Numbered from the stretch's first letter, positions 27,964 through 37,259 are shown. The stretch is DNA of 64,000 nt from Pseudobutyrivibrio sp. 49 (GCF_900100545.1 NZ_FNDP01000001.1:411115-475114), one strand, 5' to 3'. Numbers and translations are program-made. Notes: generated by a model not told the origin, from the letters alone.

Positions 27964-29817
27964 ATGAACATTTCAAGAGGAGATTTTGGGGAATATGGTC
28001 CACGAATTAGTGGAAGAGATGCAGTTACCTTCACATTTGCTGTGAAGCCTTCTGCGGAGAAAATCTCCATCATTTTATTCGATAAATCCACATATAAACA
28101 ATTATCTTTAATAGAGCTTTCTAAGGATTATGCTGTTGGTGCTGTATATTCAGTACTGGTAACAGGTATTAATCCTGATGAGATATGTTATCTTCTGAAG
28201 GAAGATAAAAAAGCTTACGTCGATCCATATGCTACAGCTATTGTTGGGCGTGACCTATGGGCTGATGTTACAGGTAGAGAAAAGCATCAGTTCAAAGTTT
28301 ATTCTGGTATTTCCCATATCGAAAAGGATTGGAAGGACACAAAAGTCCAGATTGAGCCTACTGATATGGTTTTATATAAGCTTCATTTAAGAGGCTTTAC
28401 CGCTGGTTTTAATATGTCAGAATCTAAGGTGGGTACCTACAAAGGCTTGACATCTAAGATTTCTTATCTTAAAAAGCTTGGTATTACGAGCGTTGAAATC
28501 ATGCCTCTGTATGATTTTGAGGAATTATTCCTAGAGACAAAGGGCGTCATTTCTCCAAAGGGAAAAATGACAGATGTATTAGAATACACAGGAAAGACTA
28601 ATTACTGGGGCTTTGGCTTAGCTAATTATTTTGCACCTAAGGCATCATATTTTGGTGGTGCAGGCAAAGCCTGTGACTCTATGAGAAATCTGATTAGTAC
28701 ACTGCATGCCAATGGCATGGAAGCTATTATGGAGTTCTCCTTTGCTCTTGAGGTTAGTCCACAGGTATATATCGATTGCTTAAAGTACTATGTAAAATAT
28801 TTCCATATAGATGGCTTCCATATTGTTGGCTGTAATGCACCTATTGAGCGTATTGCTGCAGAGCCATTTTTGGCAGAAACAAAAATCTTTTATGAATACA
28901 TTCCAGAGGAGATTCTTTGTCAGGAGTCAGGTAAGAAGCATTTGTTTATCTACAATGATTCCTTTATGAACGTCACAAGACAGATTCAGAATCATATGAA
29001 TGGAAGTATGGTTCAGTTTGCAAATCATATGCGTAGACAGAATGGCTCATATGGTTTTGTGAATTATATGGCTAATGTTAACGGTTTTTCCCTTTGGGAT
29101 TCTTACTCTTACGGTGAGAAGCACAACATGGATAACGGTGAAGAAAACCGTGATGGTACCAATAATAATTATTCCTTTAATTATGGTATTGAAGGAAAAA
29201 CCACAAATAAAATAATTAATGCAAATCGTTTTAGAGAAATGAGAAATGCTTTCACAGCTCTTTTCATGTCTCAAAGCGTTCCACTTATTGTTGCTGCAGA
29301 TGAAACGGCAGCTACACATGAGGGTAATAACAACCCATATTGTCAGGATAACAAGATTGGCTATACTATGTTTGCCAAGAACAAATCCAAGAACACTTTG
29401 CAAAAATTCGTTATGGAACTTGTAGCTTTTAGAAAGCATCACAAGTGTCTTAGAGGCGAAACTCCATTTTACATGAATGATTACAAACATCTTGGTCTTC
29501 CTGATATGTCGTTTCACGGCTCAGAACCTTGGATGATGAGTATTGGCGAAGAGCAGAAGGCTCTTGGCGTTCTTTATAATGGCGCTTATGCTAACGAAAA
29601 GGAAGATGTTTTTGTATGCTATAACTTCCACTATGACAGTGTTGATATGGCACTTCCTCTTTTAGCGCCAGGAAAGCGATGGCGCCTTTGCTTTAATACG
29701 GCTGAGTTTGATGATAAGAGTGATTTTTCACCTAAACCAATTCATGATCAGCAATCAATAAAAGTACCTGGTAATTCCATTACAGTTCTTGTTGGAATGA
29801 AGCCAGAAAAGAAATAA
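27964..29817 (+). CDS. GlgX/isoamylase-like GH13 protein with degenerate active site
   Basis: Resembles glycogen debranching enzymes: an N-terminal beta-sandwich, YKLHLRGFT around 138-146, and the GlgX-type stretch SYGEKHNMDNGEENRDGTN at 382-400. However the four GH13 catalytic regions are altered. Region I (GMEAIMEFSFAL, 251-262) lacks the NH pair; region II is GFHIV (284-288), with Val where the nucleophile Asp belongs; region IV is NVNGFSLWD, with Val-Asn replacing His-Asp. A Glu near 311 may be the old acid/base. The protein (617 aa) is probably not an active hydrolase and may bind glycogen or starch. ATG 27964 is preferred to an upstream TTG at 27913. It is probably co-transcribed with DUF5662 and trpS genes. 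Confidence 0.72.
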   Translation: MNISRGDFGEYGPRISGRDAVTFTFAVKPSAEKISIILFDKSTYKQLSLIELSKDYAVGAVYSVLVTGINPDEICYLLKEDKKAYVDPYATAIVGRDLWADVTGREKHQFKVYSGISHIEKDWKDTKVQIEPTDMVLYKLHLRGFTAGFNMSESKVGTYKGLTSKISYLKKLGITSVEIMPLYDFEELFLETKGVISPKGKMTDVLEYTGKTNYWGFGLANYFAPKASYFGGAGKACDSMRNLISTLHANGMEAIMEFSFALEVSPQVYIDCLKYYVKYFHIDGFHIVGCNAPIERIAAEPFLAETKIFYEYIPEEILCQESGKKHLFIYNDSFMNVTRQIQNHMNGSMVQFANHMRRQNGSYGFVNYMANVNGFSLWDSYSYGEKHNMDNGEENRDGTNNNYSFNYGIEGKTTNKIINANRFREMRNAFTALFMSQSVPLIVAADETAATHEGNNNPYCQDNKIGYTMFAKNKSKNTLQKFVMELVAFRKHHKCLRGETPFYMNDYKHLGLPDMSFHGSEPWMMSIGEEQKALGVLYNGAYANEKEDVFVCYNFHYDSVDMALPLLAPGKRWRLCFNTAEFDDKSDFSPKPIHDQQSIKVPGNSITVLVGMKPEKK

Positions 29818-29832
29818 GGCTAGGAGTTTTTC

Positions 29833-30375
29833 ATGAAGGCTTGGGAACATTTTAAAACAATTACTCATCATAGACATTTAGTTATGAAGGGGTGCTTTGC
29901 TGTAGGCTTATATAAGCAGGGGCTTCTTTATGATTTATCAAAATATTCATGGACAGAATTTTCTGTTGGCGCTAAATACTATCAGGGCTTCAAAAGTCCT
30001 AATAATGCTGAGAGAGAAGCAACAGGAGTATCTCTGGCATGGCTTCATCACAAAGGCCGCAATAAACATCACCTTGAATACTGGATTGATTACGGTATAG
30101 GTGAAGGTGAACACGGTTGTATGACTGGAATGGAAATGCCAGTTAAATATGTAGTTGAAATGTATTGTGACAGAGTTGCTGCCTGCAAGACTTATCAGAA
30201 GGATGCATACACAAACAGAAGTGCCCTTGAATACTATGAAAAGGGTAAAGGAAAGTACATGATGCATGCTAATACTGCAAAGCTGTTGGAGAATATGCTT
30301 ACTTATCTTGCAGAACACGGCGAGGCAGCTACTAACGACTACATCAGACGAGAAATATTAAAGAATAAAAAGTAA
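29833..30375 (+). CDS. DUF5662 family protein
   Basis: A 180-aa cytosolic protein of the DUF5662 family, function unknown. It is notable for conserved histidines: KTITHHRHLVM near the N-terminus, DLSKYSWTEF, then LHHKGRNKHHLEYWIDYG in the centre. This layout suggests a metal-binding helical protein, possibly HD-phosphohydrolase-like, but no catalytic assignment is justified. A TAGGAG site lies upstream of the ATG. It follows the GH13-like gene by 15 bases and precedes trpS by 17, so the three are probably one transcript. Confidence 0.75.
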   Translation: MKAWEHFKTITHHRHLVMKGCFAVGLYKQGLLYDLSKYSWTEFSVGAKYYQGFKSPNNAEREATGVSLAWLHHKGRNKHHLEYWIDYGIGEGEHGCMTGMEMPVKYVVEMYCDRVAACKTYQKDAYTNRSALEYYEKGKGKYMMHANTAKLLENMLTYLAEHGEAATNDYIRREILKNKK

Positions 30376-30392
30376 GTTCGGAGATAATAATT

Positions 30393-31400
30393 ATGGAAAA
30401 AGAGAAAAAAGTATTATATTCAGGAATGCAGGCCACAGGCAAGCTTACTATTGGCAATTATATTGGAGCCCTTAAAAACTGGGTTAATTTACATGAAGAG
30501 TACGACTGTTTCTTTGGTGTAATGGATTTACATTCACTTACAGTTAGACAGAATCCTACAGAATTCAGGCAGAATGCCAGACGTATCTATACACAGTACG
30601 TGGCAGCAGGTCTTGATCCTAAGAAAAACTGCATCTATTTCCAGTCACATGTACCAGCTCATGCTGAGCTTGGATGGGTTCTTGATTGCTTCACTTACAT
30701 GGGTGAGCTCAACCGCATGACTCAGTTCAAGGATAAGTCTGCAAAGCACGCTGACAATATTAATGCAGGTTTATTTACATATCCAGCCCTTATGGCTGCT
30801 GACATCCTTCTATATCAGGCAGACCTTGTTCCAATTGGAGCTGATCAGAAGCAGCACCTTGAGATTTGTCGTGATGTTGCAGAAAGATTTAATAACATTT
30901 ATGGTGATGTATTTACCATCCCAGAGGGTTACTTCCCAAAGACTGGAGCAAGAATCATGTCACTCGCTGAGCCTACAAAGAAGATGTCTAAGTCTGATGA
31001 GAACACAAATGCAACCATCTACCTTGTAGATGACAGAGATACAATTATCCGTAAGTTCAAGAAGGCTGTTACAGATTCTGATGCAGAGGTTCGTTATGAC
31101 ACTGAAAACAAGCCAGGCGTTTCTAATCTTATGGAAATCTATGGCGTTGTTACAGGCAAGACTATGGATGAGATTGCCAAAGAGTTCGAGGGCAAGGGCT
31201 ATGGCGACTTTAAGCTTGCTGTTGGTGAGTCAGTAGCAGATATGCTTGATCCATTCCACCAGCGTTGTGCTGAGTTAGAAAAAGATAAGACATTTATTGA
31301 CGAATGCATTAAGGAGAATGCAGAAAAGGCTTCTTATTTTGCAAATAAGACTCTTCGTAAGGTTCATAAGAAACTTGGACTTACAGAAAGAATCCGATAG
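30393..31400 (+). CDS. trpS: Tryptophan--tRNA ligase
   Basis: Class Ic synthetase that charges tRNA-Trp. The HIGH-like signature is TGKLTIGNYIGALKNW and the KMSKS loop is KKMSKSDENTNATIY. DIlLYQADLVPIGADQKQH-type residues (MAADILLYQADLVPIGADQ) form the tryptophan pocket region. Length 335 aa is normal. A CGGAGA site precedes the ATG. It ends before a terminator whose loop may also hold the promoter of the next operon. No T-box leader is seen, since the gene lies close behind its upstream neighbour. Confidence 0.97.
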   Translation: MEKEKKVLYSGMQATGKLTIGNYIGALKNWVNLHEEYDCFFGVMDLHSLTVRQNPTEFRQNARRIYTQYVAAGLDPKKNCIYFQSHVPAHAELGWVLDCFTYMGELNRMTQFKDKSAKHADNINAGLFTYPALMAADILLYQADLVPIGADQKQHLEICRDVAERFNNIYGDVFTIPEGYFPKTGARIMSLAEPTKKMSKSDENTNATIYLVDDRDTIIRKFKKAVTDSDAEVRYDTENKPGVSNLMEIYGVVTGKTMDEIAKEFEGKGYGDFKLAVGESVADMLDPFHQRCAELEKDKTFIDECIKENAEKASYFANKTLRKVHKKLGLTERIR

Positions 31401-31411
31401 TTATAAAAGAA

Positions 31412-31440
31412 TTGATTTGAAGACAGGAGTGTGCTAATAT
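31412..31440 (+). promoter_or_regulatory. Possible promoter of yifB-dprA, overlapping the trpS terminator
   Basis: TTGATT (31412-31417), 17 bases, TAATAT (31435-31440). The -10 lies in the loop of the trpS terminator. Confidence 0.5.
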
Positions 31441-31456
31441 AACTCCTGTCTTTTTT
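31420..31456 (+). terminator. Terminator after trpS
   Basis: AAGACAGGAGT (31420-31430) pairs perfectly with ACTCCTGTCTT (31442-31452) around an 11-base loop, followed by a run of T. Confidence 0.9.
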
Positions 31457-31489
31457 CTATCATCTAAACATAATCCCACAGGAGATTAA

Positions 31490-33019
31490 TTGTATAGTAT
31501 TGTAAAAACCGCTACCATTTTTGGTATCGATTCTAAAATTATATCTGTTGAAGCAGATATATCTGAGGGTATGCCTATGTTTGATATGGTTGGCTACCTT
31601 TCCTCGGAGGTGAAAGAGGCGAGAGAGCGTGTAAGGGCAGCCTTAAAAAATGAAGGTTACACGTTGCCTATTAAAAGAATCACCGTTAATTTATCACCAG
31701 CAAGTATTAGAAAAACAGGAGCAGGTTTTGATTTACCTATCGCAGTTGCCATATTATCGGCTATAGGCATAATTAATTGCGAAAGGCTAGAGAATATATG
31801 CATATGTGGAGAAATCGCCTTAGACGGCAAAATACAGCCTGTAAATGGTGTGTTATCCATGGTGATCGAAGCAAAAAGAAACAATTTGGATATTGTTATT
31901 GTTCCTGAAGAGAATTTAATGGAAGCAAGACTGGTTCCAGATATCATCACAATCGGTGCAAAACAGCTGCGAGATGTTATTGATTTATTGAATCAGAATG
32001 AATTCTATATGGAGGAACTTAGTTTTGAATTTCCACAAAAGCCTCAAGAGGAAGCCTTTGATTTTTCGATGATTAATGGACAGCAGGCTCTAAGACGTGC
32101 CTGTGAGGTGGCTATTTCTGGAATGCATAACCTTCTTATGGTTGGGCCTCCAGGGGCAGGAAAATCCATGATTTCAAAATGTATTCCCACAATTCTTCCA
32201 ACAATGGATGCTGAGGAGCAAATGGAGTTGTCAAAGATTTATTCTGTTTCAGGGATGTTTGATGAACGCCTTGGATTAATAAAAAACAGACCTTTTAGAA
32301 GTCCTCATCACACTATTTCAGCTCAGGGCTTGGTGGGGGGAGGACATATTCCAAAGCCAGGGGAAATATCACTGGCCCATGGTGGAGTTCTCTTTTTAGA
32401 TGAGCTTACAGAATTTAGTAAGTCCACGCTTGAGATACTCAGACAGCCATTGGAGGATAAAAAGGTTAATATAGCAAGAGCCCAGGGAAGCTTTACCTTC
32501 CCTGCAGATTTTGTGCTGGTGGCAGCCATGAATCCATGTTCCTGCGGTTATTATCCTGATTTGAATCGATGCCATTGTACGAGAATGTCTATTCAACGAT
32601 ATTTAAATAAGGTTTCTCAACCACTTCTGGATAGGATAGATATTTGCGCTGAGGCGCCTACTTTGAATTTTGGAATGTTAAATAACAAGCAGGATAATGA
32701 ATCTTCTGCAGATATAAGGACTCGTGTAATTAAAGCTCATGAAATTCAAAAGAATAGATATGCTGACTATGGATTTAGATTTAACAGTCAGATTCCAAGC
32801 AATTTGATTGAGAAGTTTTGTCAGCTGGATGAAGAAGAATTAAATTACATGGAAGCTATGTATGAAAAGTATTCATTGACTGCAAGAACTTATCATAAAG
32901 TCCTTAAGGTGGCCAGAACAATTGCTGATATGGCAGGAAGTGAACAAATTAAACTTATTCACCTTCAAGAAGCTATCTTGTATCGAGGATTAGATAAGAA
33001 ATATTGGGAGGAGGGTTAG
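31490..33019 (+). CDS. yifB: YifB/ComM family Mg-chelatase-like AAA+ ATPase
   Basis: AAA+ protein of the ComM family; ComM is a branch-migration helicase that aids recombination of incoming DNA in naturally competent bacteria. An N-terminal Lon-protease-like domain begins TATIFGIDSKIISVEADIS. The ATPase part has Walker A VGPPGAGKSM, a Walker B ending GVLFLDELTEF, and the arginine-finger region FRSPHHTISAQGLVGGG. A cysteine cluster CSCGYYPDLNRCHC follows. Length 509 aa. The start is TTG 31490, placed by AGGAG five bases upstream. It precedes dprA directly, another DNA-processing gene. Confidence 0.93.
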   Translation: MYSIVKTATIFGIDSKIISVEADISEGMPMFDMVGYLSSEVKEARERVRAALKNEGYTLPIKRITVNLSPASIRKTGAGFDLPIAVAILSAIGIINCERLENICICGEIALDGKIQPVNGVLSMVIEAKRNNLDIVIVPEENLMEARLVPDIITIGAKQLRDVIDLLNQNEFYMEELSFEFPQKPQEEAFDFSMINGQQALRRACEVAISGMHNLLMVGPPGAGKSMISKCIPTILPTMDAEEQMELSKIYSVSGMFDERLGLIKNRPFRSPHHTISAQGLVGGGHIPKPGEISLAHGGVLFLDELTEFSKSTLEILRQPLEDKKVNIARAQGSFTFPADFVLVAAMNPCSCGYYPDLNRCHCTRMSIQRYLNKVSQPLLDRIDICAEAPTLNFGMLNNKQDNESSADIRTRVIKAHEIQKNRYADYGFRFNSQIPSNLIEKFCQLDEEELNYMEAMYEKYSLTARTYHKVLKVARTIADMAGSEQIKLIHLQEAILYRGLDKKYWEEG

Positions 33020-33020
33020 T

Positions 33021-34118
33021 ATGAATGAGATAGTTTACCAGTACTGGCTTCTTTCTAATGAGGATATTTCTTACAGTAAGAAAGTAAAGCTAATTGATTA
33101 TTTTTATGATTCCTATAATCTTTATACGTCGCAAAAATCAGCGCTACTTAACAGTGGTTTGCTTGATGAAAAAACAATAGATAAATTCCTGTTTAACAGG
33201 TCCAAATATGATTTGCAAAAGGAATATGAAAAATTTACTCACACACCTTTTTCATTTTCTACTGTAGAAGGAAAAGCTTTTCCAGAAAAACTAATGAATA
33301 TTTACGATACACCTTATGGTTTTTATTATCTTGGTAACCTTCCTGATTTTAGTAACTGTGTTTCTATTGTTGGGGCAAGACGTTGTAGTGCCTATGGCAA
33401 AAAAATAGCTCACGAACTGGGAAGAGAGTTGGGAAAAGCTGGCTTTACTGTAATTAGCGGAATGGCAAGGGGCGTTGATTCATATGGGCATAAGGGGTGT
33501 CTAGAGGGGGGAGGTAATACCGTTGCAGTGCTTGGCTGTGGCTGTGATGTTATTTATCCTCCTGAGAATCATTTATTATATGAAGAGATAGCAAAAAATG
33601 GAGCTGTCCTTTCGGAATATCAGCTGGGGACAAATCCTGTAGCTATGAATTTCCCTAGAAGAAACCGTATAGTTTCAGCCTTATCAGATATCGTGATTGT
33701 AGTAGAAGCAAGGGAAAAGTCAGGATCTTTGATAACCGCTGATTTTGCTCTTGAACAGGGAAAAGATATTTATGTTGTCCCGGGCAGGGTTGGAGATTCA
33801 TTATCTTCAGGATGTAATAAACTTATATCGCAAGGCGCAGGTGTTATTTGGGACATTAATCAGTTTATTAATGAAATTTCTGATTTATGCGGTAAAACAC
33901 CTGAGAATATTGTAGTGAAGAAAAAGAAGAGCATGATGGATTTAGAGCCAGAACTTCTTCAGGTATACAATTATTTTGATTTATATCCCAAGAGCTTATC
34001 TACAGTTTTAGAGGAATCTGGAATGGATTATCTTCAGCTTTTATCGCAGGTTTTAGCCTTAGAACGTAAAGGCCTGCTAGCAGAGGCCTTCAAAAATAAT
34101 TATATAAAACAAGGGTAA
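33021..34118 (+). CDS. dprA: DNA-processing protein DprA
   Basis: Protects incoming single-stranded DNA and loads RecA during natural transformation. The Rossmann-like core is complete: SIVGARRCSAYGKK, ISGMARGVDSYGHKGCLEGG, AVLGCGCDVIYPPEN, LSEYQLGTNPVAMNFPRRNR and VVVEAREKSGSLITADFALE. A short N-terminal helical region and a C-terminal winged-helix-like DML1-type part bring it to 365 aa. The gene starts one base after yifB. The yifB-dprA-topA-codY order is a known Firmicutes arrangement. Competence in this organism cannot be judged from the window. Confidence 0.95.
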   Translation: MNEIVYQYWLLSNEDISYSKKVKLIDYFYDSYNLYTSQKSALLNSGLLDEKTIDKFLFNRSKYDLQKEYEKFTHTPFSFSTVEGKAFPEKLMNIYDTPYGFYYLGNLPDFSNCVSIVGARRCSAYGKKIAHELGRELGKAGFTVISGMARGVDSYGHKGCLEGGGNTVAVLGCGCDVIYPPENHLLYEEIAKNGAVLSEYQLGTNPVAMNFPRRNRIVSALSDIVIVVEAREKSGSLITADFALEQGKDIYVVPGRVGDSLSSGCNKLISQGAGVIWDINQFINEISDLCGKTPENIVVKKKKSMMDLEPELLQVYNYFDLYPKSLSTVLEESGMDYLQLLSQVLALERKGLLAEAFKNNYIKQG

Positions 34119-34176
34119 TTTGGTATCGGTTTTTGTAACGAAGATTTGAATGTTCTGTCAATAATTAAAGTTTTTC

Positions 34177-34205
34177 TTGAAAATAGAAATTTAATGTTGT
34201 ATAGT
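34177..34205 (+). promoter_or_regulatory. Promoter of topA
   Basis: TTGAAA (34177-34182), 17 bases, TATAGT (34200-34205), in the 143-base gap between dprA and topA. The leader of about 50 bases has a short GTTTC/GAAAC pairing. Confidence 0.75.
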
Positions 34206-34261
34206 GAGTAACGTTTCAATATAATATTGGAGCGAAACTAGAATATGGAGATGGAGTTTCT

Positions 34262-36331
34262 ATGGCAAAAAATCTGGTTATCGTAGAGTCGCCAGCAAAG
34301 GTGCATACCATTAAGAAGTTTTTAGGAAGCAATTATGAGGTAATGGCTTCTCAGGGACATATTAGGGATATGCCAAAGTCTCAGCTGGGATTTGATCCTG
34401 AAAATGATTTTGAACCTAAATATATAACTATTAGAGGAAAGGGCGAGTTACTTGCAGCGCTTCGTAAGGAAGTGAAGAAGGCAGACAAAATCTTTCTCGC
34501 AACTGATCCCGACCGTGAGGGAGAAGCTATTTCTTGGCATCTTACTCACGCACTTAATTTACAGGACAAAAAGGTATATCGTATTACCTTTAATGAAATT
34601 ACAAAAACTGCTGTCAAAAATTCACTTAAGAATCCACGTGAAATTGATATGGATTTAGTTGATGCGCAGCAGGCACGTCGTATGCTTGACAGAATGGTTG
34701 GATATGAGATTTCCCCCCTTCTTTGGGCAAAGGTTAAGAGAGGCCTTTCAGCAGGACGTGTTCAGTCTGTTGCACTTAGAATTATTTGTGACAGAGAAAA
34801 AGAAATTGAACAATTTATTCCTCAGGAATATTACACACTTGATGTGCTTTTAGATACAGCAGGTGCAAAGAAGCCTATCGTTGCCAAGTATTATGGCGAT
34901 AAGACAGGTAAGAAGGATATCTCTGATAAGGAAAGTCTTGATAAGATTATGGCAGAGCTTAAGGGCGCTGATTTCAAGATTGCTTCTATCAAGAGAGGTA
35001 CTCGTGAGAAGAAGGCACCACTTCCTTTCACAACATCTACTATGCAACAGGAAGCCTCAAAGGCTTTGAATTTCTCAATTCAGAAGACTATGAGTGTTGC
35101 CCAGCAGCTCTATGAAGGTGTCAGTGTTAAGGGACATGGTACAGTGGGTCTTATTACATACTTACGTACAGATTCTACACGTGTTTCTGATGAAGCTAAG
35201 GCAGCTGCAGAAGATTTCATTTCTGCAAACTACGGAGATAAGTATTTATCTGAGACAGCAGGAAGCTCAAAGAAGAACACAGGTAAGGTTCAGGATGCGC
35301 ATGAAGCTATTCGTCCTGCAAATATCGAACTTATTCCATCTGAGATTAAGGACAGCCTTACACGCGATCAATATAGATTGTACCAGCTTGTATGGAAGCG
35401 TTTTGTAGCCAGCCAGATGGCAAACGCTCTTTATGATACAGTATCACTTAGCGTTTCAGCTAAGGACCAAGTGTTTACAGCATCTGAATCATCAATCAAC
35501 TTTGATGGATTTATGATGATTTATACAGCTGCGGATGATGAAGAAGATTCTAAGACTCATCCACTTGCAAAGCTTACAGAGGATACAAAGCTTTCCTTTA
35601 ACAGCTTTGAGGAGAAGCAGCATTTTACCCAGCCATCGCCACATTTTACTGAGGCATCATTGGTTAAAACTTTAGAGGAGCTTGGAATTGGAAGACCTAG
35701 TACATATTCGCCTACAATTACCACTCTTTTAAAGAGACATTATATTACAAAGGAAGCTAAGAACCTTTTCGTTACAGAGCTTGGTGAGGTAGTTAACTCT
35801 ATCATGGTTGATTCCTTCCCAATTATTGTTGACGACAAGTTCACTGCTAATTTAGAGCTTCTTTTGGACGGCGTTGAAGAGGGCACAGTTGAATGGAAGT
35901 CAGTTGTCAGAAATTTCTATCCAGATTTGGAGAAGGCAGTTAAGATTGCCGAGGAAGAGTTGGCAAAGGTTGAAATTCACGACGAGGTTACTGATGTTAT
36001 CTGCGAGGAATGCGGAAGAAACATGGTAATCAAGTTTGGACCTCACGGAAAGTTCCTGGCATGTCCTGGTTTCCCTGAGTGTCGAAATACAAAGCCATTT
36101 TTGGAGAAGATTGGAGTTCCTTGTCCAAAATGCGGCGGAGATGTTGTAATTAGAAAATCTCAAAAGGGCAGAAAGTTCTTTGGCTGTGCTAATCACCCAG
36201 AGTGTGATTTTATCAGCTGGTCAAAGCCAACAACTGTTAAATGTCCAAAGTGTGGCACTTATATGGTAGAGAAGGGCAATAAGCTTGTTTGTGGCAACGA
36301 TGAGTGTAGATTTGTCCAGAGTCAAAATTAA
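34262..36331 (+). CDS. topA: DNA topoisomerase I
   Basis: Type IA topoisomerase that relaxes negative supercoils. The TOPRIM domain starts KNLVIVESPAKVHTIKKFLG and includes ATDPDREGEAISWHL (metal-binding acids). The catalytic tyrosine is in GLITYLRTDSTRVS. Three C-terminal zinc-ribbon units are visible: CEECGRNMV...CPGFPEC, CPKCGGDVV...CANHPEC and CPKCGTYMV...CGNDEC. The length, 689 aa, is normal for Firmicutes. It has its own promoter and lies between dprA and codY. Confidence 0.97.
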   Translation: MAKNLVIVESPAKVHTIKKFLGSNYEVMASQGHIRDMPKSQLGFDPENDFEPKYITIRGKGELLAALRKEVKKADKIFLATDPDREGEAISWHLTHALNLQDKKVYRITFNEITKTAVKNSLKNPREIDMDLVDAQQARRMLDRMVGYEISPLLWAKVKRGLSAGRVQSVALRIICDREKEIEQFIPQEYYTLDVLLDTAGAKKPIVAKYYGDKTGKKDISDKESLDKIMAELKGADFKIASIKRGTREKKAPLPFTTSTMQQEASKALNFSIQKTMSVAQQLYEGVSVKGHGTVGLITYLRTDSTRVSDEAKAAAEDFISANYGDKYLSETAGSSKKNTGKVQDAHEAIRPANIELIPSEIKDSLTRDQYRLYQLVWKRFVASQMANALYDTVSLSVSAKDQVFTASESSINFDGFMMIYTAADDEEDSKTHPLAKLTEDTKLSFNSFEEKQHFTQPSPHFTEASLVKTLEELGIGRPSTYSPTITTLLKRHYITKEAKNLFVTELGEVVNSIMVDSFPIIVDDKFTANLELLLDGVEEGTVEWKSVVRNFYPDLEKAVKIAEEELAKVEIHDEVTDVICEECGRNMVIKFGPHGKFLACPGFPECRNTKPFLEKIGVPCPKCGGDVVIRKSQKGRKFFGCANHPECDFISWSKPTTVKCPKCGTYMVEKGNKLVCGNDECRFVQSQN

Positions 36332-36346
36332 TATTTGAATAGTTAA

Positions 36347-36361
36347 AATATTCTGAAATTA
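36347..36361 (+). promoter_or_regulatory. Putative CodY box upstream of codY
   Basis: AATATTCTGAAATTA matches the CodY consensus AATTTTCWGAAAATT at 12 of 15 positions and lies one base before the codY -35. It would suit autorepression. Confidence 0.5.
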
Positions 36362-36362
36362 A

Positions 36363-36391
36363 TTGAAATTTAATGCATTCAGTGCTATAAT
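36363..36391 (+). promoter_or_regulatory. Promoter of codY
   Basis: TTGAAA (36363-36368), 17 bases, TATAAT (36386-36391). The predicted leader is about 85 bases and includes a small GACTT/AAGTC hairpin near 36409-36421. Confidence 0.85.
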
Positions 36392-36482
36392 TTGAACAAT
36401 TCAGATTTGACTTTAGAAGTCAGGGGAAACAGATGCTTATGAAAGGTTTGCATTTTGTTTTATTTAGGAGGAATATATTTAA

Positions 36483-37259
36483 ATGAGTGTACAGTTATTA
36501 GACAAGACTAGAAAGATTGGAAAGCTTCTTCATAACAACAATTCTTCAAAGGTTGTTTTTAATGATATCTGTTCTGTATTGACAGAGATTCTTGATTCTT
36601 CTGTACTTGTTATTTCTAAGAAGGGTAAGGTTCTTGGTCTATCTCACCTTCCAAACACAACAGAAATCGGTGAGCTTATTGTTGATGAAGTTGGTGGTTT
36701 CATTGATCCACTTTTAAATGAGAGATTACTTTCTATTCTTTCAACTAAGGAAAATGTAAATCTTAAAACTCTTGGCTTTGAAAAGTCTGATATTGATATG
36801 TATTCTGCAATTATCGCTCCTATTGATATTGCTGGAGAGCGTCTTGGAACACTTTTCGTTTACAGATTCGACAAGCAGTACGATATCGACGATATCATTC
36901 TTACAGAGTATGGTACAACAGTAGTTGGTCTTGAGATGATGCGTTCGGTTAACGAAGAGTCAGCTGAGGAGAATCGTAAGCTCCAGGTAGTTAAGAGTGC
37001 TATTTCAACACTTTCTTACTCAGAGCTTGAAGCAATCATTCACATCTTTGATGAATTAGATGGTAACGAAGGGGTGTTGGTTGCATCAAAAATTGCCGAT
37101 AGAGTAGGTATAACAAGATCAGTTATCGTTAATGCTCTTCGTAAGTTTGAGTCAGCAGGTGTTATCGAGTCTCGTTCATCAGGTATGAAGGGTACATACA
37201 TTAAGGTTCTCAACGATGTAGTATTTGATGAGCTTGAGGAAATCAAGAAAAACAAATAA
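36483..37259 (+). CDS. codY: GTP-sensing transcriptional repressor CodY
   Basis: Global nutritional regulator that represses many stationary-phase, transport and motility genes when GTP and branched-chain amino acids are high. The N-terminal GAF domain starts LLDKTRKIGKLLHN and the C-terminal winged helix is SKIADRVGITRSVIVNALRK, then FESAGVIESRSSGMKGTYIKVLND. Length 258 aa is standard. AGGAGG lies 8 bases before the ATG. CodY-box-like sequences are present both at its own promoter and at the promoter of the flagellar operon next door, so this gene probably controls its neighbour. Confidence 0.97.
   Translation: MSVQLLDKTRKIGKLLHNNNSSKVVFNDICSVLTEILDSSVLVISKKGKVLGLSHLPNTTEIGELIVDEVGGFIDPLLNERLLSILSTKENVNLKTLGFEKSDIDMYSAIIAPIDIAGERLGTLFVYRFDKQYDIDDIILTEYGTTVVGLEMMRSVNEESAEENRKLQVVKSAISTLSYSELEAIIHIFDELDGNEGVLVASKIADRVGITRSVIVNALRKFESAGVIESRSSGMKGTYIKVLNDVVFDELEEIKKNK

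Noticed and set aside
29047-29517. 156-codon minus-strand frame inside the GH13-like gene
   Set aside because: It is antisense to the well-supported gene, its product resembles no family, and it has no upstream signals.
34069-34090. AAGGCCT/AGGCCTT stem at the end of dprA as a terminator
   Set aside because: No T tract follows (CAAAAATAA), and it lies within the coding sequence.
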